The translations under genes and the position numbers were made by a program. The notes under the pieces are model-generated. The model ran no database searches and was not told the DNA's origin. It saw nothing but the letters and a program-made list of their open reading frames with translations. Below, piece after piece: positions 16,642 through 25,763 of a stretch of 64,000 bases of DNA. Every line of letters starts with the position of its first letter. The first letter of the stretch is position 1. This stretch comes from JAWLFY01 sp041685355 (GTDB lineage Bacteria > Planctomycetota > Planctomycetia > Pirellulales > Pirellulaceae), in the NCBI GenBank assembly GCA_041685355.1, contig JAWLFY010000003.1:32868-96867 (forward strand), written 5' to 3'.

Positions 16642-17354
16642 GACATCACCGACTGTGTCGCTTGAAGAACGCCCCGGTCCATCCATCGTGTCTCATCCGC
16701 CGCTTCGGCCGCGCGGTCGTCGTGCGTCACCAACAACACCCCGCCGCCACCATCCGCGAATCGACGCAGCGATTCGAGTACAACTTTCGCGTTCTCACCG
16801 TCCAGGTTCCCGGTCGGCTCGTCGGCGAGCAACAATTTCGGCTCATTCAACAACGCCCGCGCCATCGCACACCGTTGCCGTTCGCCGCTGCTCAACCGTC
16901 CCGGGGTGTGCCCGGCACGGTCGGCGAGCCCGAATTCCTCGAGCAACGCCGTCGCACGCTGACGGGCCGCTTCGGGGGCAACCGCCGCGGGCGTCCCCGC
17001 GACCGCGAGTGACGGGGCGAGGACGTTGTCCAGCACGCTTAGGTAGGGAACCAGATGAAACTGCTGGAACACGAAGCCGAGATGCTGGCCGCGGAAACTC
17101 GCCCTGCGGTCCGCCGCCATCTGATAGGGACGCTCTCCGGCGATCACGACGTCGCCGGCGTCCGGCGCGAGCAACGTCCCGGCGGTCAAAAGCAACGTCG
17201 ACTTCCCGCAACCGCTCGGTCCACGGATCGCCAGAAACGTCCCCGCGTCCAACGCCAACGACAACTCTCGCAAGGCGTGCACGTCTTGCGACGTTTGCGT
17301 GGAAGCGTTGCCGCCTCGGTACGTCTTCGAAACCTGATCCAGTTGCAACAACAT
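16638..17354 (-). CDS. LolD/MacB-type ABC ATPase
   Basis: 238 aa. Walker A GPSGCGKST (45-53), signature LSSGERQ, Walker B LLLADEPTGNLDG and the H-loop VTHD are intact; the TGNLDG sequence is typical of the LolD/FtsE/MacB class, which power mechanotransmission rather than classical import. It lies 6 bp behind the FtsX-like permease, its presumed partner, and its stop overlaps the start of the ModA-like gene, tying both ABC modules into one transcript. Confidence 0.9.
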   Translation of the reverse strand: MLLQLDQVSKTYRGGNASTQTSQDVHALRELSLALDAGTFLAIRGPSGCGKSTLLLTAGTLLAPDAGDVVIAGERPYQMAADRRASFRGQHLGFVFQQFHLVPYLSVLDNVLAPSLAVAGTPAAVAPEAARQRATALLEEFGLADRAGHTPGRLSSGERQRCAMARALLNEPKLLLADEPTGNLDGENAKVVLESLRRFADGGGGVLLVTHDDRAAEAADETRWMDRGVLQATQSVMS

Positions 17355-17360
17355 CGGGCG

Positions 17361-18734
17361 TCATTCTCCCTGCAGCACGACGGCCGCATCTTGGTTCGCC
17401 GCCATCACCGCGGCAACCCAACTGGATAGCATTGCCAACGCGACCGCGAGCAGCGGGGTGGTGACGAGGGTCACCAAGTAACCGGGCGAACGGAGCAGCG
17501 CCGCTTGGACGCCTTCGGTAAATCGCGAATCCGCCGGGTCGATCCCCGCCGCGATCAACGACCCGATCGCAAGCCCGAACGACACCCCCAATACGCCACC
17601 AACGACTCCCGACAACGCCGCCTTTCCGAGGAACACGGCCAGAATCTGACGCGTTCGCATCCCGATCGCCCGCAAGACCCCGATCTCCTCCCGGCGGTAT
17701 CGGACGTTCACGTAGGCCAATAGACCGACCGCCGCCGCCGCCAACAACAACACCGTGGGGATCAACCACTGGGCGACCCGACGGTGCTGGCCCTCCAAAC
17801 TCGCTCGCGATTCGGCCTCGCGAGCCAACCACGCCTCACCCGCCGCCCGTTCGGCGGCGAGAGACTCCTCGGCGACCTCCTTCGCCTTCGTTCGCGACTC
17901 GGCCCGCGCCAGCGCCTGCGAGTATCGCTCGATCACCTGGGTTCCCGGTAAGACCCCCGAGATCTCCGCGCGGATCTGGGAGATTCGGTCCCCGCTGCAC
18001 CCGCACTCCAACGCCAAGATCGCGTGAACGAGGTTCTGTAACCCCAATAACTCCTGAGCTTTTGACAAGTCGATCCAAACGGTCACGTCGTCGGTGCTGC
18101 CCCGTTCCGGATGCGTCTTTGATACCCGAAACGTTTCCCCCATGAACTCGACTTCGTCCCCCGGTTCCATCTCGCAACGCCGCGCGACCTCATAGCCCAT
18201 AACCATCTGGCCCGGCGCGACCGCATCCAGCATCGGCTTTTTGAGACCCCGGTGCATGATCGGAACCTCGCCGCGGGTCCCATACAGCACCACATCGATC
18301 TCTTGTTCCGGCCACTCGACCTGCTTCATCACCGTCGGAAGCAAATGGTTGATCGTCATGATCTTTGACTGCGACAACCGGGTGGCATATTCCTCCGGCA
18401 TCGTTTCCGACAGCGATCCCCGCAGGTGCAGTTCCGCCGGGTCCTGGCTTTCGGGCAAAATCAGCACGTTGAAGCCGAGACCGAGCATCTGTTTGCGGAT
18501 CGCGTCTTCCAATTCGGCTCCGGCGACAGCGACCTGCTCCACCTTTGCCTCGATCGCCGCTTCGGCTTCCGACTGCTTCGCCGAGAGCAGACGCTCGGTC
18601 ACCAGCGCGTCGCGTCGGACGACGCCGTCGGCGACCACCACCGCGATCGCCGCGACCGCGACCGCGACGACCGACAGCACGAAATTCAACTTCCGGTGGC
18701 TGATCTCCCGGATGATCAATCGGGAAAGCTGCAT
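17361..18734 (-). CDS. FtsX/MacB-like ABC permease
   Basis: 457 aa. One N-terminal helix (about 17-37), a large extracytoplasmic domain of about 265 residues including a coiled-coil-prone stretch just before the next helix (SRTKAKEVAEESLAAERAAG), then three C-terminal helices from about 310. This is the MacB/LolC/FtsX topology. The motif RYRREEIGVLRAIGMRTRQI before the final helices is the classic FtsX coupling region. Two cysteines (ECGC) lie in the periplasmic domain. It starts 1 bp after the lipoprotein stop. The likely role is moving or releasing a lipoprotein or envelope substrate; which one is unknown. Confidence 0.88.
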   Translation of the reverse strand: MQLSRLIIREISHRKLNFVLSVVAVAVAAIAVVVADGVVRRDALVTERLLSAKQSEAEAAIEAKVEQVAVAGAELEDAIRKQMLGLGFNVLILPESQDPAELHLRGSLSETMPEEYATRLSQSKIMTINHLLPTVMKQVEWPEQEIDVVLYGTRGEVPIMHRGLKKPMLDAVAPGQMVMGYEVARRCEMEPGDEVEFMGETFRVSKTHPERGSTDDVTVWIDLSKAQELLGLQNLVHAILALECGCSGDRISQIRAEISGVLPGTQVIERYSQALARAESRTKAKEVAEESLAAERAAGEAWLAREAESRASLEGQHRRVAQWLIPTVLLLAAAAVGLLAYVNVRYRREEIGVLRAIGMRTRQILAVFLGKAALSGVVGGVLGVSFGLAIGSLIAAGIDPADSRFTEGVQAALLRSPGYLVTLVTTPLLAVALAMLSSWVAAVMAANQDAAVVLQGE

Positions 18735-18735
18735 T

Positions 18736-20085
18736 TCAACGGGTCTCCTGACGGCGGAGGATGGTTGCCCCCGAAATCAAAGCGATCAAGCCGACGGCGA
18801 ACAACACGCCCCACGGAAGCCAGCGTAACCAATCCGTCGCGTCGGTCCGCGCTAAGCCGCCCGAGCCGACGTGTTCGGAAGCGGCTTCCTCTTCGCCACC
18901 ATCGGTCGCCCCGACCTCCGCGACGGTTTCCGCATCACGAATCGGTGCCGCACCCCCGCTCGCCTCCTGACCACCGCCGGCCGACGCGAGGCGGGCGTCC
19001 GGGTCCGAACCGCCATCGGCGGATCGCGACTCCCCCGCAACGCCCGACGCGTTCGCCTCACCCGACAAACCCGACGCGTCCGCTGTTGCCGCTCGATCCG
19101 GTGCTCCCGTTTCGTCCGACACCATTCCCGACAAACCGACCAGAGGCAAATCGAAGTCCTCCGGTTCGGGCGTCTCGACGAAGTCATCCCATCGGACGGG
19201 GATCAACAAGTCGACCCCGGGGTTCTCCGCCTTCACCGTGCACTGGCACGCGCCGGTCAGGAACACCGCGGCCTCCTCGATCACGTCCGGATTGATCCCG
19301 TCTCCGACCAACGCGTAGAGCGCCCGTCCGCGGCCGAATACCGGGAACACCATCGGTTGGCTCACCAGTTCCTCGTCGCGAAGATCGGGTTCGGTCGACA
19401 ACAGCATCTCGGTGAACCATTTCTCCGCCGGGTCGTCACGATCGACGCGGATCGCCGAGAATCGGATCGCGAGCTCTTCCGGCTCGGCGGTCATCTCGTC
19501 CAAGTCGTTCGGGTCGATCTCGGGAAGCTCGAGCGTCTCTTGTTGCTTCGCCAATTCGGCCTCCAGCAGCCCGAAGCGAATCTCGTCGTCAGCGGCATCA
19601 CCCGACTCGAGATACACCCACACGACGTCACCCGCGAGCAACCGTTCGCCGATTTCCCCGCGTGCGGGCGATCCCAGCAACCCTTCGACCTCCGAATCGT
19701 TCCAGGAGGCCGCCCCGACGATCGCCTCGCCGCCGGCGATCGCGGCCGGCAGGTTGACCACCATGTGCGGCAAATCCGGTTCACCCCCTTCCTTCTTCGT
19801 CACCCGTTCCCAACGGGCGAGATCCGCGCCGACCGGATCACCGCTGAGATCGATCGCGCGGGCCTCCACGTTCGCCCCCTGCGCCTCCGCCCGTTCGCGG
19901 ACCCCCCGCAGCAGCGCCTCGTCCTCTTCCGACCATTCGCCGTCGTGATACACGAAGACCTGATAACCGTCGGGCCGCCAATGGTCCAGCGCATATCGGA
20001 ACACAGGCACCGAGCATGCGAGCAACGTTGTGGAGGCAAGTACCGACGCTACGAAAATCGACGCGCGTCGTGAGAAAGCGTTCAT
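18736..20085 (-). CDS. Uncharacterised lipoprotein with C-terminal membrane helix, ABC-operon leader
   Basis: 449 aa from the ATG at 20085, chosen for the AGGA box 5 bp upstream and a short signal ending in a lipobox-like LLAC (an in-frame start 15 codons earlier adds a basic tail). The sequence after the cysteine, PVFRYALDHWRPDGYQVFVYHDG, resembles conserved uncharacterised proteins of planctomycetes and Verrucomicrobia, as far as I can recall. The first 300 residues may be thioredoxin-like or beta/alpha; a CQC pair occurs in LTGACQCTVKAENPG. A low-complexity linker (330-420) leads to a single C-terminal helix (WLPWGVLFAVGLIALISGAT). It heads the six-gene ABC operon and may be its sensor or receptor. 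Function unknown. Confidence 0.75.
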   Translation of the reverse strand: MNAFSRRASIFVASVLASTTLLACSVPVFRYALDHWRPDGYQVFVYHDGEWSEEDEALLRGVRERAEAQGANVEARAIDLSGDPVGADLARWERVTKKEGGEPDLPHMVVNLPAAIAGGEAIVGAASWNDSEVEGLLGSPARGEIGERLLAGDVVWVYLESGDAADDEIRFGLLEAELAKQQETLELPEIDPNDLDEMTAEPEELAIRFSAIRVDRDDPAEKWFTEMLLSTEPDLRDEELVSQPMVFPVFGRGRALYALVGDGINPDVIEEAAVFLTGACQCTVKAENPGVDLLIPVRWDDFVETPEPEDFDLPLVGLSGMVSDETGAPDRAATADASGLSGEANASGVAGESRSADGGSDPDARLASAGGGQEASGGAAPIRDAETVAEVGATDGGEEEAASEHVGSGGLARTDATDWLRWLPWGVLFAVGLIALISGATILRRQETR

Positions 20086-20198
20086 GATTCCTGTCCGTCC
20101 GAGTTCTCTTCTCCGCCCCATTCTAAACATTCGAGACGTCGCGATCGTTCACAACCGTCTCATCGCTGCCGCGCCCCGGCCGCCCGAGCTCGCGGTGT

Positions 20199-23100
20199 TC
20201 ATAGCACCCGCGTCAGTTCGATCCCCGACAGGAGCGGCGTTCCCCGCCTGGCGACCAACCGAATGCGAAGCGACCCGCCAAGGGCTCGTGGAGGCAACTC
20301 CTCGATTCGCGTCCCCCCCGCCTCGACCGTCACCCCTTCCAAAACGGGCTCGCCGCCGATCAGCACGTCGAACGTCCGCTCGCCCGGTTCGGTGACGCCG
20401 GCGGGGGCGCCGAAGAACAGACGCACGCGATAAACCGCTTTCCCGCTCTCGGGCTCGGCCTCCGCTCGCTCACTCTCGGACGGCTTTCCAAGCGTCGTCG
20501 ACACCCGAATCTCCGCCTCCCCTTCGACACCCGACGCGAGCACCCAAGCGTACCGGTCTTCGCCGAACACCGACGCGTGCCGGGCGAATCGTCGTGTCCC
20601 CTCGCCAATCGACACTTCGACCGGCGACGTCTCTCCGGCCATCATCGGCGCTTCGACCCACAGCACCCCTTCACCGCTTCGTCGCTGTCCGGGAGCGGCA
20701 AAGTTTACCCCGAGTTGCTCCACCGGACGGCCGTCGGTCGCCATCTCGGCGTGATGGCTCACCGTCCAGGTTTCGATTTCGGGCATGTGGACCAACGCCA
20801 ACGACGTTTGATTCTGGTACGCACAACTGCAGGTCCGCGTGTAGTCCGGCGCGTTGAGCACCCCCCCAGCGGCGATCAGGTTCGCCGTGCAACCCGACTT
20901 GAACCCGCCGAAGTTTCCGGTGCCGCTATGCGTCGTGAGGTCATAGAAACCGGCCGCGCCGGAGCGGAACGTCAACATGTTCTCGCTCGCGAGAATCGTG
21001 TTGCAACCGTACGCCCGCTTTAGCTTCCAGTGCTCCGCCTTACCCGTCAGCGGGTTGGTGATCAGGTGCGGCTCGCCGGTCGTCAAGTAGAACGCCCCCG
21101 CCGATTCGCGATACGAGTTCGCGTTCGTGATGATCAGGTCATTGTGGAGAATGCACGGCCCTGAATAATTCAACTCCGGACGCGACCACTCGACCGTCCC
21201 GTCGGCACCCCGGTAAACCGTCATCCCCGTGTCGGTCTCCACTGCCAACCGATCGCTCGCCGCCGCCCCCGCCTGTAGCAACAGGTCATGCTCGGCAGAA
21301 TACCCGAGCCACGTCCCGAAGATCCCCTCCTCGACCTGCCAACGTGGCTCGCCACTCTCGACGTCGATGCACACGATCCGGTAATCGTCGGGCAACGCTC
21401 GGCCCCGCCGACGCAGTTTCGCGTCGACCGGCTTCGGGTTCTTGTCGAGCGCGTAGATCCGGCCGTTGCCGGCGACGATCCCGTTGTTCCAAAAGCTGTG
21501 CCGGGCATCGACCCGCCAACGCTGTTCCCCGGTCCTTCGGTCGAACCCGACGAGCGCCAAACTGCCCGCGCGATCAAGGCTCTTCGAACCGAACCCGGCC
21601 TTGCTGCTCCGCAGCTGCGAATCCTCCTCCTCAAACGACAACCCCAACCGATCACGATAACGGGCGAACCCGAGACCCCCGATCAACGTGTCGCCGTAGA
21701 CACCCAAGTAACTCCATTCTCGCGGGTTCTCCGCGTCGTCCTGCGGCAACGCGATCTCCCCCAACGTTTCGCCGGTGGCCGGATCAAGCACGTGACACTT
21801 GACCCCTTCGACCATGTAAACCCGGTCCTCCGTGACTACGAAGTTCGTGCCGCGGGCGTTGGCACCGGGGATATGAACTTGGTTGTACGACGGGTCGAGC
21901 GGGGTGTCTTTGTAAGTCGCGTCGAAAAAGACGTCATACGTCCCCAAGTCATCGAACTCGCGCTGCCACAACAGCCTTCCTGTATAGACGTCACGCGCGC
22001 TGAGCAGGTCGATCCCCTGGATGAACAACCGCCCGCCGATCACCTGTTGGGGCGGCCCGTGCCCGTGTCGCGGCAATACGTCCGCGTTGCTCGTGCCGCC
22101 GAACCAAAGCACCCCGAGCGGTAGCTTGACTCGCGTGTCGTCCGACTTCCGTGTGTTCGCAATGTCACCGTTCTGGTGCGTCCAATCCGCGGCCCCTGGG
22201 AGCCTACCCACCCGGGTCACATACACCCCGTCTCGCCCGATCGCGACCTTCGCTTTTTCCAGCCCGATCGCCTCGACGCGAGACGCGATCTCGTCCCGAT
22301 CGTCAGGCTCGCACAACAGGTGCAACACGCCGCCGTAGGGACGCACCGATCGATAAACGTCGCGGAGTCGATCCGGCGTTTCGCTCAACTCGCCCGTGAG
22401 CGAACGCGCGACGAACACCATCGACGCGATATAGGGCGAGGCGTCGAACTCGTGCGGCATCGCTTGGTGAACCGTCACCCGACCGTAAACGCCGGCACGA
22501 TCGAACCCGCGGCGGAGCGTCTCCACGCGATCGGCCGCCGGATCAACGACAGCCAACTGCTCGAACGGCGATCGATCAGCCGCCGCGGTCACCAGCTCGC
22601 CATCCCCGATGCCGTACCACAACGCGTAGCCCTCCGACTGTCCCGCGTCGAGTAACCGCGCCGCGACACTCGCGGCGGCCTCACCCACATGCAACGATTC
22701 GTCGCCACGCGGGGAACCATCGGTCACTCGCCGTTCGGATGCATCCTCTCGATCCGCTTCACCCGCGTCGCCACCGAACGCGTGCAGGTCGCCTTCCAAT
22801 GTCACCGCGAACAACATCCCGTTGGCCGCGACGAGCCGCTCGACTTGCCCGTCCACCGGAATCGTCCGCTCGACTTGTGGCGTTCCGTCCGCTACCGGCA
22901 AACGGATGGGCGTAATCCCGGCCTCACCCGCGGCATACAGCCGCTCGCCCGCCATGATCAGATCGCCCGCCCCGTCCGCGGCGACTTCCCAAGCGACGCC
23001 CCGATCCTTGTCGTAGGCTCGGACCACCGGGTTGTCGTTGCCATCGGTCTCCGCCGAATACACCATCGAACGATGTAAGACCGGCTCGTTCGGTTGGAAG

Positions 23101-24197
23101 GCGGTCTTCACGCCGTCGCTCAGCTGAAACTCCCGCACCCCCTTCAGCCGCGTATGAACGAAGTACGAATCCTCGTTCGCGATCACGAAAGAACCCCCGG
23201 TCCCCTTCCCGCCGGCGTTCAGTTCGAAGTGATCGAGCTGGCCGGTTTTTCGGTCGAACACCGCCGGGACCGATCGTCCCCCCGGGACGATCAATCGATC
23301 CCGGGTCGCGACGAGCGCCCCCTGCGGGCCGACACCCGCGAACGACGGCGCGCTGTGGGGTTGCTTGATGTAAGTCGACCCCGATGAGTCGTTCACCCAT
23401 TCGATCTCGCCGGTGCGGGCATCGAGCGAGTACAGAAACACGCCCATGAACGGCCAGATGCTGGCGGCAAAGTAGACGCGTCCCTCACGGACGACCGGAC
23501 CACCCCGCGCCGGCCATGCCGACACCAGTCGGCGGTTCCCGATCACTTTCCGTGCACCTGGCCCGCCCCGAATCCGCCAACGAAGATTCCCCGTCGCGGC
23601 CTCGATGCAATACAGGTGTCCGTCGTCGCTGGTCACGTAAACCGCGTCCTCCCACGCAACCGGCGCCAGCCGGATCGGGGCGTCCGCAAAAAACGTCCAC
23701 ACCTTTTCCCCGCTTTGGACATCGATCGCAACGAGCTGGTCCCGCTCGCTGTCGCCGACGAACAGCCGACCGTCCATCACGATCGGCTCGAACACGCGGT
23801 CGTAGGTCATCAGGTCAAGATTGAGCGGGTCATCCCAGGCACGGATCCGCTCGGTTCCTGGTCGGGTCCATTGATGGCGAAGCGTCTCGGGAAGCCGTTC
23901 CGGCGACGCCGCGGACCGTTCGGCGTCGTATCGCCACATCGGCCAATCCTCGGCCCCGGCGTACGCGACGCCGACGATAAGCCAAACGATTCCCGTGACG
24001 ATGCCGGTCAACCACGGGGTGGACGAGGGCGGCGGTGAGGACACAGGATTATCCGGCGAGGACACGGGATTATCCGGCGAGGACACGGGATTATCCGGCG
24101 AGGACACGGGGTTATCCGGCGAGGACACGGGGTTATCCGGCGAGGACACGGGGTTATCCGGAGAAGAAACAACGGGAGAACGTCGCACCACGGTCAT
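20199..24197 (-). CDS. Giant PQQ-type beta-propeller protein with embedded methyltransferase-like segment
   Basis: About 1332 aa from ATG 24197; an upstream in-frame start at 24263 is possible. N-terminus: six SPDNPVS repeats, then a membrane helix or signal (WLTGIVTGIVWLIVGVAYAGA). First propeller about 45-500 with PQQ-like strands (VAIDVQSGEKVWTFFADAPI). Residues about 515-665 read like a Rossmann methyltransferase (ALWYGIGDGEL, then VVDPAADRVETLRRGF) rather than a propeller. A second propeller (GAADWTHQNGDIANTRKSD onward) and a C-terminal malectin-like beta domain (LLSGIELTRVL at the end) follow. It is likely a secreted or anchored periplasmic protein. It is a paralogue of the gene at 25764-29825. 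Catalytic activity of the inserted segment is unproven. Confidence 0.82.
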   Translation of the reverse strand: MTVVRRSPVVSSPDNPVSSPDNPVSSPDNPVSSPDNPVSSPDNPVSSPDNPVSSPPPSSTPWLTGIVTGIVWLIVGVAYAGAEDWPMWRYDAERSAASPERLPETLRHQWTRPGTERIRAWDDPLNLDLMTYDRVFEPIVMDGRLFVGDSERDQLVAIDVQSGEKVWTFFADAPIRLAPVAWEDAVYVTSDDGHLYCIEAATGNLRWRIRGGPGARKVIGNRRLVSAWPARGGPVVREGRVYFAASIWPFMGVFLYSLDARTGEIEWVNDSSGSTYIKQPHSAPSFAGVGPQGALVATRDRLIVPGGRSVPAVFDRKTGQLDHFELNAGGKGTGGSFVIANEDSYFVHTRLKGVREFQLSDGVKTAFQPNEPVLHRSMVYSAETDGNDNPVVRAYDKDRGVAWEVAADGAGDLIMAGERLYAAGEAGITPIRLPVADGTPQVERTIPVDGQVERLVAANGMLFAVTLEGDLHAFGGDAGEADREDASERRVTDGSPRGDESLHVGEAAASVAARLLDAGQSEGYALWYGIGDGELVTAAADRSPFEQLAVVDPAADRVETLRRGFDRAGVYGRVTVHQAMPHEFDASPYIASMVFVARSLTGELSETPDRLRDVYRSVRPYGGVLHLLCEPDDRDEIASRVEAIGLEKAKVAIGRDGVYVTRVGRLPGAADWTHQNGDIANTRKSDDTRVKLPLGVLWFGGTSNADVLPRHGHGPPQQVIGGRLFIQGIDLLSARDVYTGRLLWQREFDDLGTYDVFFDATYKDTPLDPSYNQVHIPGANARGTNFVVTEDRVYMVEGVKCHVLDPATGETLGEIALPQDDAENPREWSYLGVYGDTLIGGLGFARYRDRLGLSFEEEDSQLRSSKAGFGSKSLDRAGSLALVGFDRRTGEQRWRVDARHSFWNNGIVAGNGRIYALDKNPKPVDAKLRRRGRALPDDYRIVCIDVESGEPRWQVEEGIFGTWLGYSAEHDLLLQAGAAASDRLAVETDTGMTVYRGADGTVEWSRPELNYSGPCILHNDLIITNANSYRESAGAFYLTTGEPHLITNPLTGKAEHWKLKRAYGCNTILASENMLTFRSGAAGFYDLTTHSGTGNFGGFKSGCTANLIAAGGVLNAPDYTRTCSCAYQNQTSLALVHMPEIETWTVSHHAEMATDGRPVEQLGVNFAAPGQRRSGEGVLWVEAPMMAGETSPVEVSIGEGTRRFARHASVFGEDRYAWVLASGVEGEAEIRVSTTLGKPSESERAEAEPESGKAVYRVRLFFGAPAGVTEPGERTFDVLIGGEPVLEGVTVEAGGTRIEELPPRALGGSLRIRLVARRGTPLLSGIELTRVL
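24037..24162. repeat. Six in-frame 21-bp tandem repeats
   Basis: Six near-identical 21-bp units, plus a degenerate seventh, encode SPDNPVS seven-residue repeats at the N-terminus of the quinoprotein. Copies differ by a few transitions (ATTATCC or GTTATCC). The period keeps the frame, so copy number could vary without breaking the gene. Confidence 0.9.
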
Positions 24198-24386
24198 CGT
24201 TTTTCCGATCCGAGGGAGGCGGGCGAGAGAGGCGGGATCTCCGCGGCGCGCATCGAGACGCACCGAAGCGACCCCAGTGTCGACGTCGCGGCTAACGGCG
24301 CCAAGCGATTCGCGGGGAAATCGGCGGCCCTTCGCGAAATCTTCGCGTTCGGGTTACGGGACCGACCGGAAAGCTCCGCGGGCCGG

Positions 24387-25535
24387 TCACTCCTTGCGTA
24401 CGTCCCAAAGCCTTGTGAACTCCACGTTCGCCTCCGAGTAGCTGGGGAACCGAGGCGAACGCGGGTCCCGGGAAACCTCCGCACCGGTCCGCCCCCCATC
24501 ACCCGTCGAAGGATCGTCACCGGTAAGGTCACCCCGATGGTCGTCGTCAGCGTCGTCCGACGCGTCCGTGGGACGGTACCGCCAATGCCGATACATCCAA
24601 AGCCACATCTCCGGCCGGCGGCGGACGAGCGTCTCAAACCGGTCCCAGATCCGTTGAGTCATCTCGCACCGCCGACGTCGACTCCCCCGCTGCGACTCCG
24701 CCGGCGGGGGATCAAAAACTTCCAAGATGCGGAGCGTTGCCTTCCCGTCGGCATTCGGCTCACACACGGCTGCGACGATTTGAACCGAACACCGTTTGGC
24801 CAACTCGACGTGCAACGCGGTGACCGAGGCGGGGATTCCGAATGACTCGATCAACGTCGCGGCACCCTGAGGGGGCACACACAGATCCGGCGAAATCGCA
24901 ATCGATCGGTGATCGCGTAGCATCCGAAGCAACTTCAGCATCACCCCGTCGCGATTGTGCACGGTGTGTCCGCTGCTCTCTCGCGCCCGACGAAAGATCT
25001 CCGTGAGCCGCCGATTCTTAAACTCGCGGGCGACGACGTTCAGCGGTACCCCAAAAAAACCGACGGCCAAACTGGAAAGCTCAAAGCTGCCGTAGTGGGG
25101 CGTGACATAGATCGCCGCATCCCCGCGACTCGCGACCCGCTCGAACCGTTCTGCCCCCTCGATCACGATCCATTCGCGAGCTTGTTCCGCGGTGCGTCCC
25201 GCAAACCAAAACAAATCGATGAACGTGCGGGCGAAATTCGCGTAACACGCCAGCACGACCTGTCGGGCCGACCGTCCGGCGAGGTCGAGTCCGCCTTCGG
25301 AGACGGCGAGCGAGAGATTCTCGTAAGCCAACCGTCGCCCCCGGCCGTCCATCCAGTAGGCCGTCCGTCCCGCGACCGTCGCCAACCGCAACACCCACGG
25401 TCGTGAAAGTCGTGGAATGCCCCGGGCCAGGCATTTCAATCCCCAGACCTCACATCGGTGTCGCGAACGACGCACCGTCCGGCCGAACCGTCCGACCCGC
25501 CAACCCCGCCACAACCCGGCAATCGCGATCCACAT
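24387..25535 (-). CDS. LpxL/HtrB-type lysophospholipid acyltransferase
   Basis: 382 aa from the ATG at 25535; the longer frame would need a TTG start. The protein belongs to the Kdo2-lipid A late acyltransferase family, with the HxxxxE catalytic motif as HYGSFE at about residue 146, and typical flanks (YVTPHYGSFELSSLAVGF, VAREFKNRRLTEIF, ISPDLCVPPQG in place of the usual DQ). Most likely it adds an acyl chain to a lipid A-like or ornithine-type lipid at the inner membrane. Hydrophobic residues at about 45-70 could act as a peripheral anchor. It sits between two giant quinoproteins in the same direction. Confidence 0.85.
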   Translation of the reverse strand: MWIAIAGLWRGWRVGRFGRTVRRSRHRCEVWGLKCLARGIPRLSRPWVLRLATVAGRTAYWMDGRGRRLAYENLSLAVSEGGLDLAGRSARQVVLACYANFARTFIDLFWFAGRTAEQAREWIVIEGAERFERVASRGDAAIYVTPHYGSFELSSLAVGFFGVPLNVVAREFKNRRLTEIFRRARESSGHTVHNRDGVMLKLLRMLRDHRSIAISPDLCVPPQGAATLIESFGIPASVTALHVELAKRCSVQIVAAVCEPNADGKATLRILEVFDPPPAESQRGSRRRRCEMTQRIWDRFETLVRRRPEMWLWMYRHWRYRPTDASDDADDDHRGDLTGDDPSTGDGGRTGAEVSRDPRSPRFPSYSEANVEFTRLWDVRKE

Positions 25536-25763
25536 CCGTGCCAAATTCCAGACGGTCCTGGGAACCAAAAACGCCCCAAACCGACGATGCCGGATCCCGC
25601 CGCCTGTGGCACCAGGCGGCAAGATCGAACGGTCCTCCCGGGACGCTCGCCCAGGAGTGTCCCGGCCGAGCGGAGATTAGACCGCATCCGCCTGGGCTGC
25701 CGCAACCGTCGCGCCCGCGTCCGCGTGGAACCGGGAACGGGCCCGGCTTGCGACTGCGCCGCG

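Noticed and set aside
24037..24162. CRISPR-like array
   Set aside because: Units are contiguous with no spacers and keep a coding frame; it is a coding minisatellite. The same reasoning applies to the other arrays.
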